Below, piece by piece: positions 3,732 to 8,646 of a stretch of 8,673 nucleotides of DNA (the stretch's first letter is position 1; every line of letters begins with the position of its first letter). The DNA comes from Candidatus Shapirobacteria bacterium UBA4062. Lineage in GTDB: Bacteria > Patescibacteriota > Microgenomatia > UBA12405. The stretch is from contig DFZG01000026.1 in assembly GCA_002382075.1 (NCBI GenBank), positions 1,348 to 10,020 on the forward strand, read 5' to 3'. The notes under the pieces were generated by a model. It saw only the letters and a program-made list of their open reading frames with translations. It had not been told where the DNA came from and did no database searches. Both the position numbers and the translations under genes were made by a program.

Positions 3732-4670
3732 ATGTTCTGGTCATTATTTATATTTCTCTTCCTCTTTTTCCCATCTCCGGTCTCTGCTGCTGAAAATCAA
3801 ACAATACCGCTATTTTACCAGCTAATCTCTGCCTACAAAACTCCTCTCTCTCCATCTACAACCAATGTTTCCCCAGGCCAGGTTTTGGGCACTCAATCCT
3901 CACCCCTCACTTCACCTGTTAATCCCGCCACGGCGGGACCCACCGCCAAACCATCACCGATTTATCCCGCCGCGGCGGGACCCACTAAACCTAAAAATAT
4001 TGGCGGTGACGGTCAAATTATCACCATCGCTGTCCTCGGCGATTCCATGATCGACAGCCTTGGTGCCGGTATCCCCGATCTCGAAACATCTCTTTCTCAA
4101 TACTTCCCTCAAAAAAAGTTTAATATTATCAACTATGGCGTCGGCGCCAGCGATTTGGAATACGCTCTTTACCGCCTCAGAAACAATTATCGCTACTTAG
4201 ACACCGTTCACCCCTCACTTTTATCCCTCAAACCCGACATTATTGTCATCGAGTCTTTCGCCTACAACAATTTTGGCAACACTCAAGACGGCTTTGACCG
4301 CCAATGGCTGGCCCTTGGCGCCATCACCACTGAAATCAAGACCAATTTACCCAAAACCAAAATTATCCTCGCTTCTACCATTGCCCCGCAATCTTCCAGT
4401 TTCGCCGTCGGTTCCGGCACTACCTATACCGCCATGGAAAAAATTGAAAAAACCAAAACCATCAAACTATATCAAAAAAATCTTATCAACTTTGCCACTT
4501 CCCAAAAATTCCCTCTTGCCGATGCTTTTACTCCTTCACTTAATTCTAAAAATGAAGGTTTATCCCAACTCATCAACGATAAAGACCATCTTCATCCATC
4601 CACCTTAGGATCGCAGTTTTTCTGCGACACTCTAGCCAAAACTATCTTTGATCAGGGTCTTTTGGACTAA
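3732..4670 (+). CDS. Secreted SGNH/GDSL-type hydrolase
   Basis: The 312-residue protein begins with a signal peptide (hydrophobic 3-17, likely cleavage after SAA near 20), then a low-complexity linker rich in Pro, Thr, Ser and Ala (about 36-90), then an SGNH hydrolase domain. Block I is VLGDSMID with nucleophile Ser105. Block II is NYGVGASD with Gly in the oxyanion region (135-141), an Asn near 179-180 could serve block III, and Asp285 and His288 in INDKDHLHPS form the C-terminal D-x-x-H. The family includes esterases and O-acetyl hydrolases of lipids and polysaccharides. The substrate cannot be read from sequence, but export suggests cell-wall or extracellular glycans. Two palindromic DNA repeats encode PATAGPT and PAAAGPT in the linker. 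The start follows a TATAAT by 6 nt. The next gene, rpmG, begins 36 nt downstream. Confidence 0.9.
   Translation: MFWSLFIFLFLFFPSPVSAAENQTIPLFYQLISAYKTPLSPSTTNVSPGQVLGTQSSPLTSPVNPATAGPTAKPSPIYPAAAGPTKPKNIGGDGQIITIAVLGDSMIDSLGAGIPDLETSLSQYFPQKKFNIINYGVGASDLEYALYRLRNNYRYLDTVHPSLLSLKPDIIVIESFAYNNFGNTQDGFDRQWLALGAITTEIKTNLPKTKIILASTIAPQSSSFAVGSGTTYTAMEKIEKTKTIKLYQKNLINFATSQKFPLADAFTPSLNSKNEGLSQLINDKDHLHPSTLGSQFFCDTLAKTIFDQGLLD
3923..3938. repeat. GC-rich palindrome in the SGNH linker, copy 1
   Basis: TCCCGCC-AC-GGCGGGA has perfect 7-bp arms and lies in frame in the linker codons for PATAGPT. Its G+C content stands out sharply from the AT-rich surroundings. It is followed by CCCAC, as is copy 2. 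Confidence 0.7.
3965..3980. repeat. GC-rich palindrome in the SGNH linker, copy 2
   Basis: TCCCGCCGCGGCGGGA is a perfect 16-bp palindrome, 42 nt (14 codons) after copy 1 and differing from it by one base. It is in frame and encodes part of PAAAGPT. Both copies share the flanks AT-before and CCCAC-after, so the repeat unit is about 22 bp. Confidence 0.75.
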
Positions 4671-4694
4671 TTGTATTTTTCCCCCTCTTAAGGT

Positions 4695-4700
4695 TATAAT
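4695..4700 (+). promoter_or_regulatory. Candidate -10 hexamer placing rpmG leaderless
   Basis: TATAAT ends exactly 6 nt before the rpmG ATG. A weak -35-like TTGTAT (4671-4676) is spaced 18 nt upstream. The interval before ATG reads ACCTCC, which is not a ribosome binding site. Confidence 0.5.
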
Positions 4701-4706
4701 ACCTCC

Positions 4707-4886
4707 ATGGCTAAATCTAAAAAAACACCTCGAATTTTAATCGCCCTGCTTTGTAGTAAATGTGGCGCCCAAAACTATTTAACTGAAAAAAATAAAACCA
4801 ATACTCCCGACAAACTAAAATTTGTCAAATATTGTCGCTGGTGCCGTACCCGAACCGAACACAAAGAGTCTCAAAAACTCAAATAA
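4707..4886 (+). CDS. rpmG: 50S ribosomal protein bL33
   Basis: This 59-residue basic protein is ribosomal protein L33 of the large subunit. Visible are the CSKCGAQNYLTEKNK segment (16-30), the NTPDKLKFVKYCRWC segment (32-46) and the closing RTEHKESQKLK, all typical of the family. It is the zinc-binding form, with two CxxC pairs (C16/C19 and C43/C46). Length is normal (about 50-60). It starts 6 nt after a consensus TATAAT and stops 6 nt before the radical SAM gene, so the two are probably transcribed together. L33 is a single-gene family member here, away from other ribosomal protein genes. Confidence 0.93.
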   Translation: MAKSKKTPRILIALLCSKCGAQNYLTEKNKTNTPDKLKFVKYCRWCRTRTEHKESQKLK

Positions 4887-4892
4887 TTCGCC

Positions 4893-5921
4893 ATGATTTC
4901 TTCTGCCAAATTAGTTTCCGCTCTCGAGAATATTTACATTTCTCCGCTTGAACTTTGCAATCTCAATTGCCGCCATTGCTACACCCAAAAAACCAAAAAT
5001 ATACTCAGCAACCAACAAATTCTCAACTTCGTCTCCCGATATAATAATTATCTAAAAATTCGAGGACGTGATTTTTTTTCGACATTGAGCCTGGTAACAG
5101 ACTCGCCGGAGAAAAAAAATTATGTCGAAGATTTTAAAATTAAATCTATCCTTTTTTGCGGCGGCGAAGTTTTTACTCTCAAAAACTTCCCCCGTCTCGT
5201 CAACAACCTAATTTCTAAAGGCATTTTTATCTCCATCATCACCAACGGCACTATCGATAAATTGTCAAAAATTAAAGATCCAAGAAACTGTCAGTTAATT
5301 GTCTCTTTTGATGGTCCGCAAAAAATTCATGACGCCAACCGAGGCAAAGGCAATTTTGCCAAATCAAAAAAATTTGTCGCCCACGCCCTAAAATTAGGCT
5401 TTCCTGTTGAAATATTTTTTTTGATCACCAAAGAATCTTATCCCTACAAAGATAGTTTTGATCTTTTCGGCCTATCCAAAACCTATCTGACTGACCGTCT
5501 TTTTTCCCTCAATACCGCTCAGACTTTGGATATCAAAAAAAATTATCCTTCCTATCCCAATCCTCAATTTGGTTGTTTCCAGCTGGCTCTCCAAAGCAAC
5601 GGTAAAATTTACGGCTGTTGCGAATCCCCTTATCCTTTAGCCAAAATCTCCGACCCAATCAAAAAAATAGTCGCCAATTTTGTCAAATCACTCGATCCCT
5701 GCCAAAATAGCCATCTATCAGACAAACAATTTTTAAGTAGTAAGGTATCCAATTTTTCCGCGCGCAATCATGCCAGCGAAGCGCCAGCGCGTGAGCACGG
5801 AAAAATTCGGGTACCGAATCAAGTTTGTCTTGGTTGTTGCGCCCCCAACTATCTTTGTGGTTACAAAAAAGAACTGAAAGCCACCTCCTGCCAATCAGTT
5901 GTAAAATTAATCCAATCATGA
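4893..5921 (+). CDS. Radical SAM protein with SPASM-like C-terminal cysteines
   Basis: Radical SAM enzymes use a [4Fe-4S] cluster and S-adenosylmethionine to start radical chemistry. The cluster motif C-x3-C-x2-C is present (C22, C26, C29 in LELCNLNCRHCYT), as are the SAM-contacting FCGGEVF (88-94) and a SIITNGT (114-120) strand. VSFDGPQKIHDANRGKGNF (137-155) is typical of SPASM-type members. C-terminal cysteines (C228, C242, C243, C312, C315, C316, C322, C333) suggest one or two auxiliary clusters. The substrate is unknown; peptide modification is common in the group. It is unlike lysine 2,3-aminomutase (EpmB), despite the EpmA-like gene directly after it, which overlaps by ATGA. Residues about 62-79 and 284-308 are encoded by palindrome-bearing DNA and look like insertions; the second lies between cluster cysteines. 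The 342-residue frame stays open throughout. The start follows rpmG by 6 nt. Confidence 0.85.
   Translation: MISSAKLVSALENIYISPLELCNLNCRHCYTQKTKNILSNQQILNFVSRYNNYLKIRGRDFFSTLSLVTDSPEKKNYVEDFKIKSILFCGGEVFTLKNFPRLVNNLISKGIFISIITNGTIDKLSKIKDPRNCQLIVSFDGPQKIHDANRGKGNFAKSKKFVAHALKLGFPVEIFFLITKESYPYKDSFDLFGLSKTYLTDRLFSLNTAQTLDIKKNYPSYPNPQFGCFQLALQSNGKIYGCCESPYPLAKISDPIKKIVANFVKSLDPCQNSHLSDKQFLSSKVSNFSARNHASEAPAREHGKIRVPNQVCLGCCAPNYLCGYKKELKATSCQSVVKLIQS
5078..5129. repeat. Imperfect inverted repeat inside the radical SAM gene (first)
   Basis: TTCGACAT (5078-5085) and ATGTCGAA (5122-5129) are perfect 8-bp inverted arms around 36 nt that include an A-run. The encoded segment (residues about 62-79) lies between the SAM cluster helix and the FCGGE strand. 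It could be an in-frame palindromic insert, but the arms are short. Confidence 0.4.
5744..5815. repeat. In-frame palindromic element inside the radical SAM gene (second)
   Basis: The left arm GGTATCCAATTTTTCCG (5744-5760) pairs with the right arm at 5798-5815, with one mismatch and one bulged base. Inner arms CGCGC (5761-5765) and GCGCG (5787-5791) extend the stem, and the loop region has the direct repeat GCCAGCG at 5772-5778 and 5784-5790. The core is GC-rich in an AT-rich gene. It encodes residues about 284-308 (starting KVSNFSARNHAS), which resemble no SPASM segment, and the frame is kept. The shared CCAGCGAA string also occurs at 213-220, next to the hairpin at 189-203. Confidence 0.75.
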
Positions 5922-6790
5922 CCCCTAATATTATTAATCTTCGTCACCAATTACTAAAAAACACCCGTCAATATTTTTGGCAAAACGATTTTTTGGAAAT
6001 CGATACCCCTGTTTTGCAAAAGTCCCTTCCCCTTGAACCAAATATCTACCCACTTACTACCAAATGGTCCCAATCTCAGGGCATTCTTTATTTATCAACT
6101 TCTCCCGAATCTGCTCTAAAAACTGCCTTTTCCACTCTCAAAAAACCTATTTTTAGTATCAGTAAATCATTTCGCAATCTAGAATCCGCCTCCCCTCACC
6201 ACCAGCCCGAATTTACCATGCTCGAGTGGTATACCCCCAACACCGACTATACTCAGACAATTTCCCAACTTCAAAATTATCTCTCTTTTGTCTTTAAAAA
6301 ATTCAATTTCCCTTTTCCTCACAAACCCGAAACAATCTCTCTCTCCAAATTATTTTCTCTCTATACCCACACCTCCCTTCCTCAAAATGAACCTGACCTT
6401 AACCAAATCTTTTTAAACCAAATCGGACCTCGTCTCACCCAACACCCTTATCTTTTCATCACCGACTACCCCGCTTTTATGTCTCCCTTAGCTCAAAAAA
6501 ATCCTCAAAATCCCCATCTTTCCCAACGATTTGAGCTTTACCTAAACGGCATCGAAATTGCCAATGGTTGCACCGAAAATCGTGATTCCGCCGACATTTC
6601 CAATTCATTTTTAAAAGAAAAACAATACCGCCTCTCCCAAAATCTACCTCTACCCAAAATCGACTCCCATTTTGCCAAAATTAGTACCCAAATCCCCCCT
6701 TCTTCCGGTTGCGGTCTCGGTCTTGATCGCCTTCTTCTTCTCCTTTCCGGTCAAAAAAGCCTAAACCAAGTCACTTTTTTGAACCTGTAG
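5918..6790 (+). CDS. EpmA-like class II lysyl-tRNA synthetase paralogue
   Basis: EpmA (PoxA/GenX) is a LysRS catalytic core without an anticodon-binding domain that attaches a lysine to elongation factor P. This 290-residue protein matches that layout. Motif 1 is at about 17-34 (RQYFWQNDFLEIDTPVL), motif 2 spans SKSFRNLE (83-90) to EFTMLEWY (98-105), a GIEIANGCTE active-site segment lies at 211-220, and motif 3 is GCGLGLDRLLLLLSG (264-278). There is no N-terminal OB domain. The family is usually about 320 residues, so it is slightly short. Gly266 stands where E. coli EpmA has Ala298, the residue that favours beta-lysine; LysRS has Gly there. The start ATG is inside the ATGA overlap with the radical SAM stop; a longer frame from 5825 would lie in that gene and is rejected. 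No efp gene is visible. Confidence 0.87.
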   Translation: MTPNIINLRHQLLKNTRQYFWQNDFLEIDTPVLQKSLPLEPNIYPLTTKWSQSQGILYLSTSPESALKTAFSTLKKPIFSISKSFRNLESASPHHQPEFTMLEWYTPNTDYTQTISQLQNYLSFVFKKFNFPFPHKPETISLSKLFSLYTHTSLPQNEPDLNQIFLNQIGPRLTQHPYLFITDYPAFMSPLAQKNPQNPHLSQRFELYLNGIEIANGCTENRDSADISNSFLKEKQYRLSQNLPLPKIDSHFAKISTQIPPSSGCGLGLDRLLLLLSGQKSLNQVTFLNL

Positions 6791-6796
6791 TATAAT
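6791..6796 (+). promoter_or_regulatory. Candidate -10 hexamer placing the 51-residue gene leaderless
   Basis: TATAAT begins right after the epmA-like stop codon and ends exactly 6 nt before the ATG of the small gene at 6803. There is no Shine-Dalgarno motif. Confidence 0.5.
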
Positions 6797-6802
6797 AAAA
6801 CC

Positions 6803-6958
6803 ATGACCGACACTCCTAAAAAACCCGAAAAACCAGAGTTACCTTTTCGCCCTAAATTTGTTCCGCCTGTAAAATTAAACCAAAATCAATTCCGCCGCCC
6901 CAATTTTTCCAGCAAACAAATTGGTGCCTTCCGCACCCAAAATCGCGGCGGCAAATAA
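6803..6958 (+). CDS. Small basic proline-rich protein, 51 residues, unrecognised
   Basis: The frame opens ATG at 6803 and closes TAA at 6956-6958. The product begins MTDTPKKPEKPELPFRPKFV and ends GAFRTQNRGGK. It is strongly basic, with many Pro, Lys, Arg, Gln and Asn and no Cys, and is probably disordered. Such a protein could bind nucleic acid or the ribosome, but this is a guess. Support for a real gene is a consensus TATAAT exactly 6 nt before the ATG, as in neighbouring genes, and a snug fit between the end of the epmA-like gene (12 nt upstream) and the convergent dCMP deaminase gene (2 nt downstream). I do not recognise a family. Confidence 0.6.
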   Translation: MTDTPKKPEKPELPFRPKFVPPVKLNQNQFRRPNFSSKQIGAFRTQNRGGK

Positions 6959-6960
6959 TT

Positions 6961-7473
6961 TTATTTCAATTCTTCTTCGTATCTCTGAACTTCGTTGTGT
7001 TTAAATTCCAATTTTATCCCGGCTTTTTCAAACATTTCTTCTGATTCTTCACCCGCCCGATATTTTCTCTCGCAAACCACCCTTTCAATTCCACAATTAA
7101 TTATCAACATGGCACACACCCGACACGGAGTCATCCGACAATACAAAGTTGATTTATCCACCGACACTCCTAATTTTGCCGCCTGGCAAATCGCATTCTG
7201 TTCAGCGTGAACCGTTCTAACACAATGTTCAGTCACATGACCATCCTCGTGGACCATTTTTTTCATCTGATGCCCCACTTCATCACAATGTTTCAGGCCT
7301 GAAGGTGAACCTACATAACCCGCCACCAACATTCTTTTGTCTCTTACAATTACGCATCCACTCCTTCCTCGATCACAAGTCGCTCTTTTACTCACCGCAT
7401 CCGCCAAATCCAAAAAATAATCATCCCAACTAGGACGTTTGTAACTATTTTTCAATTTCGACTTTGATTTCAT
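6961..7473 (-). CDS. Deoxycytidylate (dCMP) deaminase
   Basis: The enzyme deaminates dCMP to dUMP, the substrate of thymidylate synthase. The 170-residue protein has the full zinc-dependent deaminase signature. The catalytic motif is VHAEQNAI with zinc ligand His89 and proton-shuttle Glu91, followed by TPCRVC with ligands Cys117 and Cys120. Upstream, RPSWDDYFLDLA (13-24) is the typical opening of the family, and C33, C40, H62 and C63 could hold a second structural zinc as in phage T4 dCMP deaminase. Length is normal. The ATG start overlaps the upstream kinase gene by 29 nt; a TTG at codon 7 would cut this to 11 nt, and no later ATG is possible without losing the fold. Translational coupling with the kinase is likely. 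Confidence 0.93.
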   Translation of the reverse strand: MKSKSKLKNSYKRPSWDDYFLDLADAVSKRATCDRGRSGCVIVRDKRMLVAGYVGSPSGLKHCDEVGHQMKKMVHEDGHVTEHCVRTVHAEQNAICQAAKLGVSVDKSTLYCRMTPCRVCAMLIINCGIERVVCERKYRAGEESEEMFEKAGIKLEFKHNEVQRYEEELK

Positions 7474-7996
7474 CTAACTGTTTAAATAAATAATTAACAT
7501 CTTTATTATTAATCACCGTAAAATCAGCCATGGCGATTGTTCCTCCCTTATTTAACTTCTCCAACTCCGCATAATCCCTCGATTCTGCATCAGCTGCACT
7601 CAAAGGCCTCACTTTTCTATTTTTCAGTCTCTGGTATCTTAATTGAGGCGGGGCATAAATAGTTATCACCACCATTTTTTCTCCAAAATGTTTTTTCATC
7701 ACTTTATACTCTTCAAACGAATACAACCCATCGGCTATTACCCCTCCCTTTTTCAAAAAATTTTCAAATTTTTCCAAATTCAACAGAGCAAAAGCTGCCA
7801 TCCCATGTTTTTGTCTCAATTCTTCCCTAATCATCCGTTCATTTACTTCATTTACCTCCATTTCCCTCTCTTTTAAAATATCCATCGTCAAGTCTCCAAA
7901 CCTGACATATTGATAGCCTTTTTTAGTAAAATATTCTCCTGCCACACTTTTACCACTACCGCAAAGTCCCGTTAAACAAACAATTTTATTTACCAT
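7445..7996 (-). CDS. UPF0200 / dephospho-CoA-kinase-like P-loop kinase
   Basis: This 183-residue protein is a small nucleotide-type kinase. Walker A is GLCGSGKS (10-17). It continues VRFGDLTMDILKERE (31-45), IREELRQKHGMAAFA (56-70), VIADGLYSFEEY (87-97) with the Asp-Gly substrate motif, IYAPPQLRYQRLKNRK (113-128), RDYAELEK (140-147) and GGTIAMADFTVINN (151-164). This order fits the archaeal-type UPF0200 family, distantly related to dephospho-CoA kinase. The substrate is uncertain. Its overlap with the dCMP deaminase gene hints at a (deoxy)nucleoside monophosphate kinase, but that is inference from context. It overlaps the 117-residue gene upstream by 11 nt and the deaminase gene downstream by 29 nt, so the three form one operon. 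Confidence 0.82.
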   Translation of the reverse strand: MVNKIVCLTGLCGSGKSVAGEYFTKKGYQYVRFGDLTMDILKEREMEVNEVNERMIREELRQKHGMAAFALLNLEKFENFLKKGGVIADGLYSFEEYKVMKKHFGEKMVVITIYAPPQLRYQRLKNRKVRPLSAADAESRDYAELEKLNKGGTIAMADFTVINNKDVNYLFKQLDEIKVEIEK

Positions 7997-8339
7997 TTTC
8001 TGTCAAATTTCTAAAATGGGGACACTCCACTAGTTCGTATTCAGGAAGCACTGTCTTGCTTTCAAAATCGATCACTTTTCCACTTCTTAATACCATCGTG
8101 ATTATTGCCTCAAGTTTCATCCCTATTCCACTCTCATCTCCGATATTTTCACGACAATCAATTATAATTTTCTTTGCCCCAATAAATTTTATCTTTAGAC
8201 TATCACCTGGCGAAGTCTGTTCCCCAATCGGTAAACCGATACCGCAACTTAAGTTCCAAATATTCTTGGTCACTACCTCACAATCCTCACACTCATCAAA
8301 CATACTTGGTCTGGTTATTTCCGCTTGCTTTTTTGCCAT
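7986..8339 (-). CDS. Hypothetical protein, 117 residues, first gene of the kinase-deaminase operon
   Basis: The soluble-looking protein starts MAKKQAEITRPSMFDECEDC and contains five Cys: C17 and C20 as a CxxC pair, then C32, C62 and C106. The middle (about 42-100) alternates hydrophobic and polar residues as in a beta-sheet domain (SLKIKFIGAKKIIIDC, EAIITMVLRSGKVIDF). A metal or redox role is possible but not shown. I recognise no family. It overlaps the kinase gene by 11 nt, the first of two overlaps in the operon, so its job may relate to nucleotide metabolism. TATAAT on the minus strand (8348-8353) ends 8 nt before the ATG. Confidence 0.7.
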   Translation of the reverse strand: MAKKQAEITRPSMFDECEDCEVVTKNIWNLSCGIGLPIGEQTSPGDSLKIKFIGAKKIIIDCRENIGDESGIGMKLEAIITMVLRSGKVIDFESKTVLPEYELVECPHFRNLTENGK

Positions 8340-8347
8340 CCTAGCCG

Positions 8348-8353
8348 ATTATA
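8348..8353 (-). promoter_or_regulatory. Candidate -10 hexamer for the three-gene minus-strand operon
   Basis: TATAAT on the minus strand ends 8 nt before the ATG at 8339 and lies in the 28-bp gap after the six-cysteine gene. A start about 6-7 nt downstream would give a leader of 1-2 nt. Confidence 0.45.
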
Positions 8354-8367
8354 TCCTATTCTTTCTT

Positions 8368-8601
8368 CTATCTACTACAAGAATTTTTGTAAATACCAAT
8401 ACACCTATATTCACACCTTGTAATTCCATATTTTTCGCTACACCCAAGAGTTATTCTTAGACCACGACAACTGTCAAAACATCCAGCTTCAATGCCATAA
8501 ACTGTACTATAGACTTTACCAACTACTCCCAGAGATACCAATAAATACATTCCTGATAGAATTACAAATATTACAGCGAGAAACAATACTTTTTTGTTCA
8601 C
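8368..8601 (-). CDS. Small membrane-anchored or secreted six-cysteine protein
   Basis: The 77-residue frame has one strong hydrophobic segment (about 5-28: VLFLAVIFVILSGMYLLVSL and beyond) and a short outer part with six Cys at 41, 45, 54, 63, 67 and 75. The even number and the C-x3-C spacing repeated at 41/45 and 63/67 suggest three disulfides, as in small secreted disulfide-rich peptides. I recognise no family. The start codon is GTG at 8599-8601; an ATG at 8606-8608 is in another frame, and no ribosome binding site is visible, which lowers certainty. It lies 28 nt upstream of the 117-residue gene on the same strand. Hydrophobic segment plus patterned Cys is unlikely in a chance frame. Confidence 0.55.
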   Translation of the reverse strand: MNKKVLFLAVIFVILSGMYLLVSLGVVGKVYSTVYGIEAGCFDSCRGLRITLGCSEKYGITRCEYRCIGIYKNSCSR

Positions 8602-8646
8602 TAACCATATGTTAACAAAGTTTAGGATACAAAATTAACTTTAAAT

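Noticed and set aside
5825..5917. Longer N-terminus of the EpmA-like gene from an ATG at 5825.
   Set aside because: This part overlaps the SPASM-like C-terminus of the radical SAM gene in another frame, and the synthetase fold starts after ATG 5918, which sits in a typical ATGA overlap.
5683..5919. Minus-strand open frame over the end of the radical SAM gene.
   Set aside because: It is opposite conserved Cys-rich coding sequence and contains the palindromic insert, which keeps both strands open; no independent support.
4893..5921. Radical SAM gene as EpmB (lysine 2,3-aminomutase) because of the EpmA-like neighbour.
   Set aside because: The cluster loop, SFDGPQKIHDANRG segment and C-terminal Cys set match SPASM-type proteins, and aminomutase motifs are not visible.
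7643..7876. Plus-strand frame rich in Phe and His opposite the kinase gene.
   Set aside because: It is antisense to a well-supported P-loop kinase; its composition is what the C- and T-rich complement of a Lys/Glu-rich gene gives.
8056..8460. Plus-strand 134-codon frame opposite the 117-residue gene and the six-cysteine gene.
   Set aside because: Low-complexity hydrophobic wording typical of antisense frames here; the minus-strand genes have better starts, overlaps and a TATAAT.
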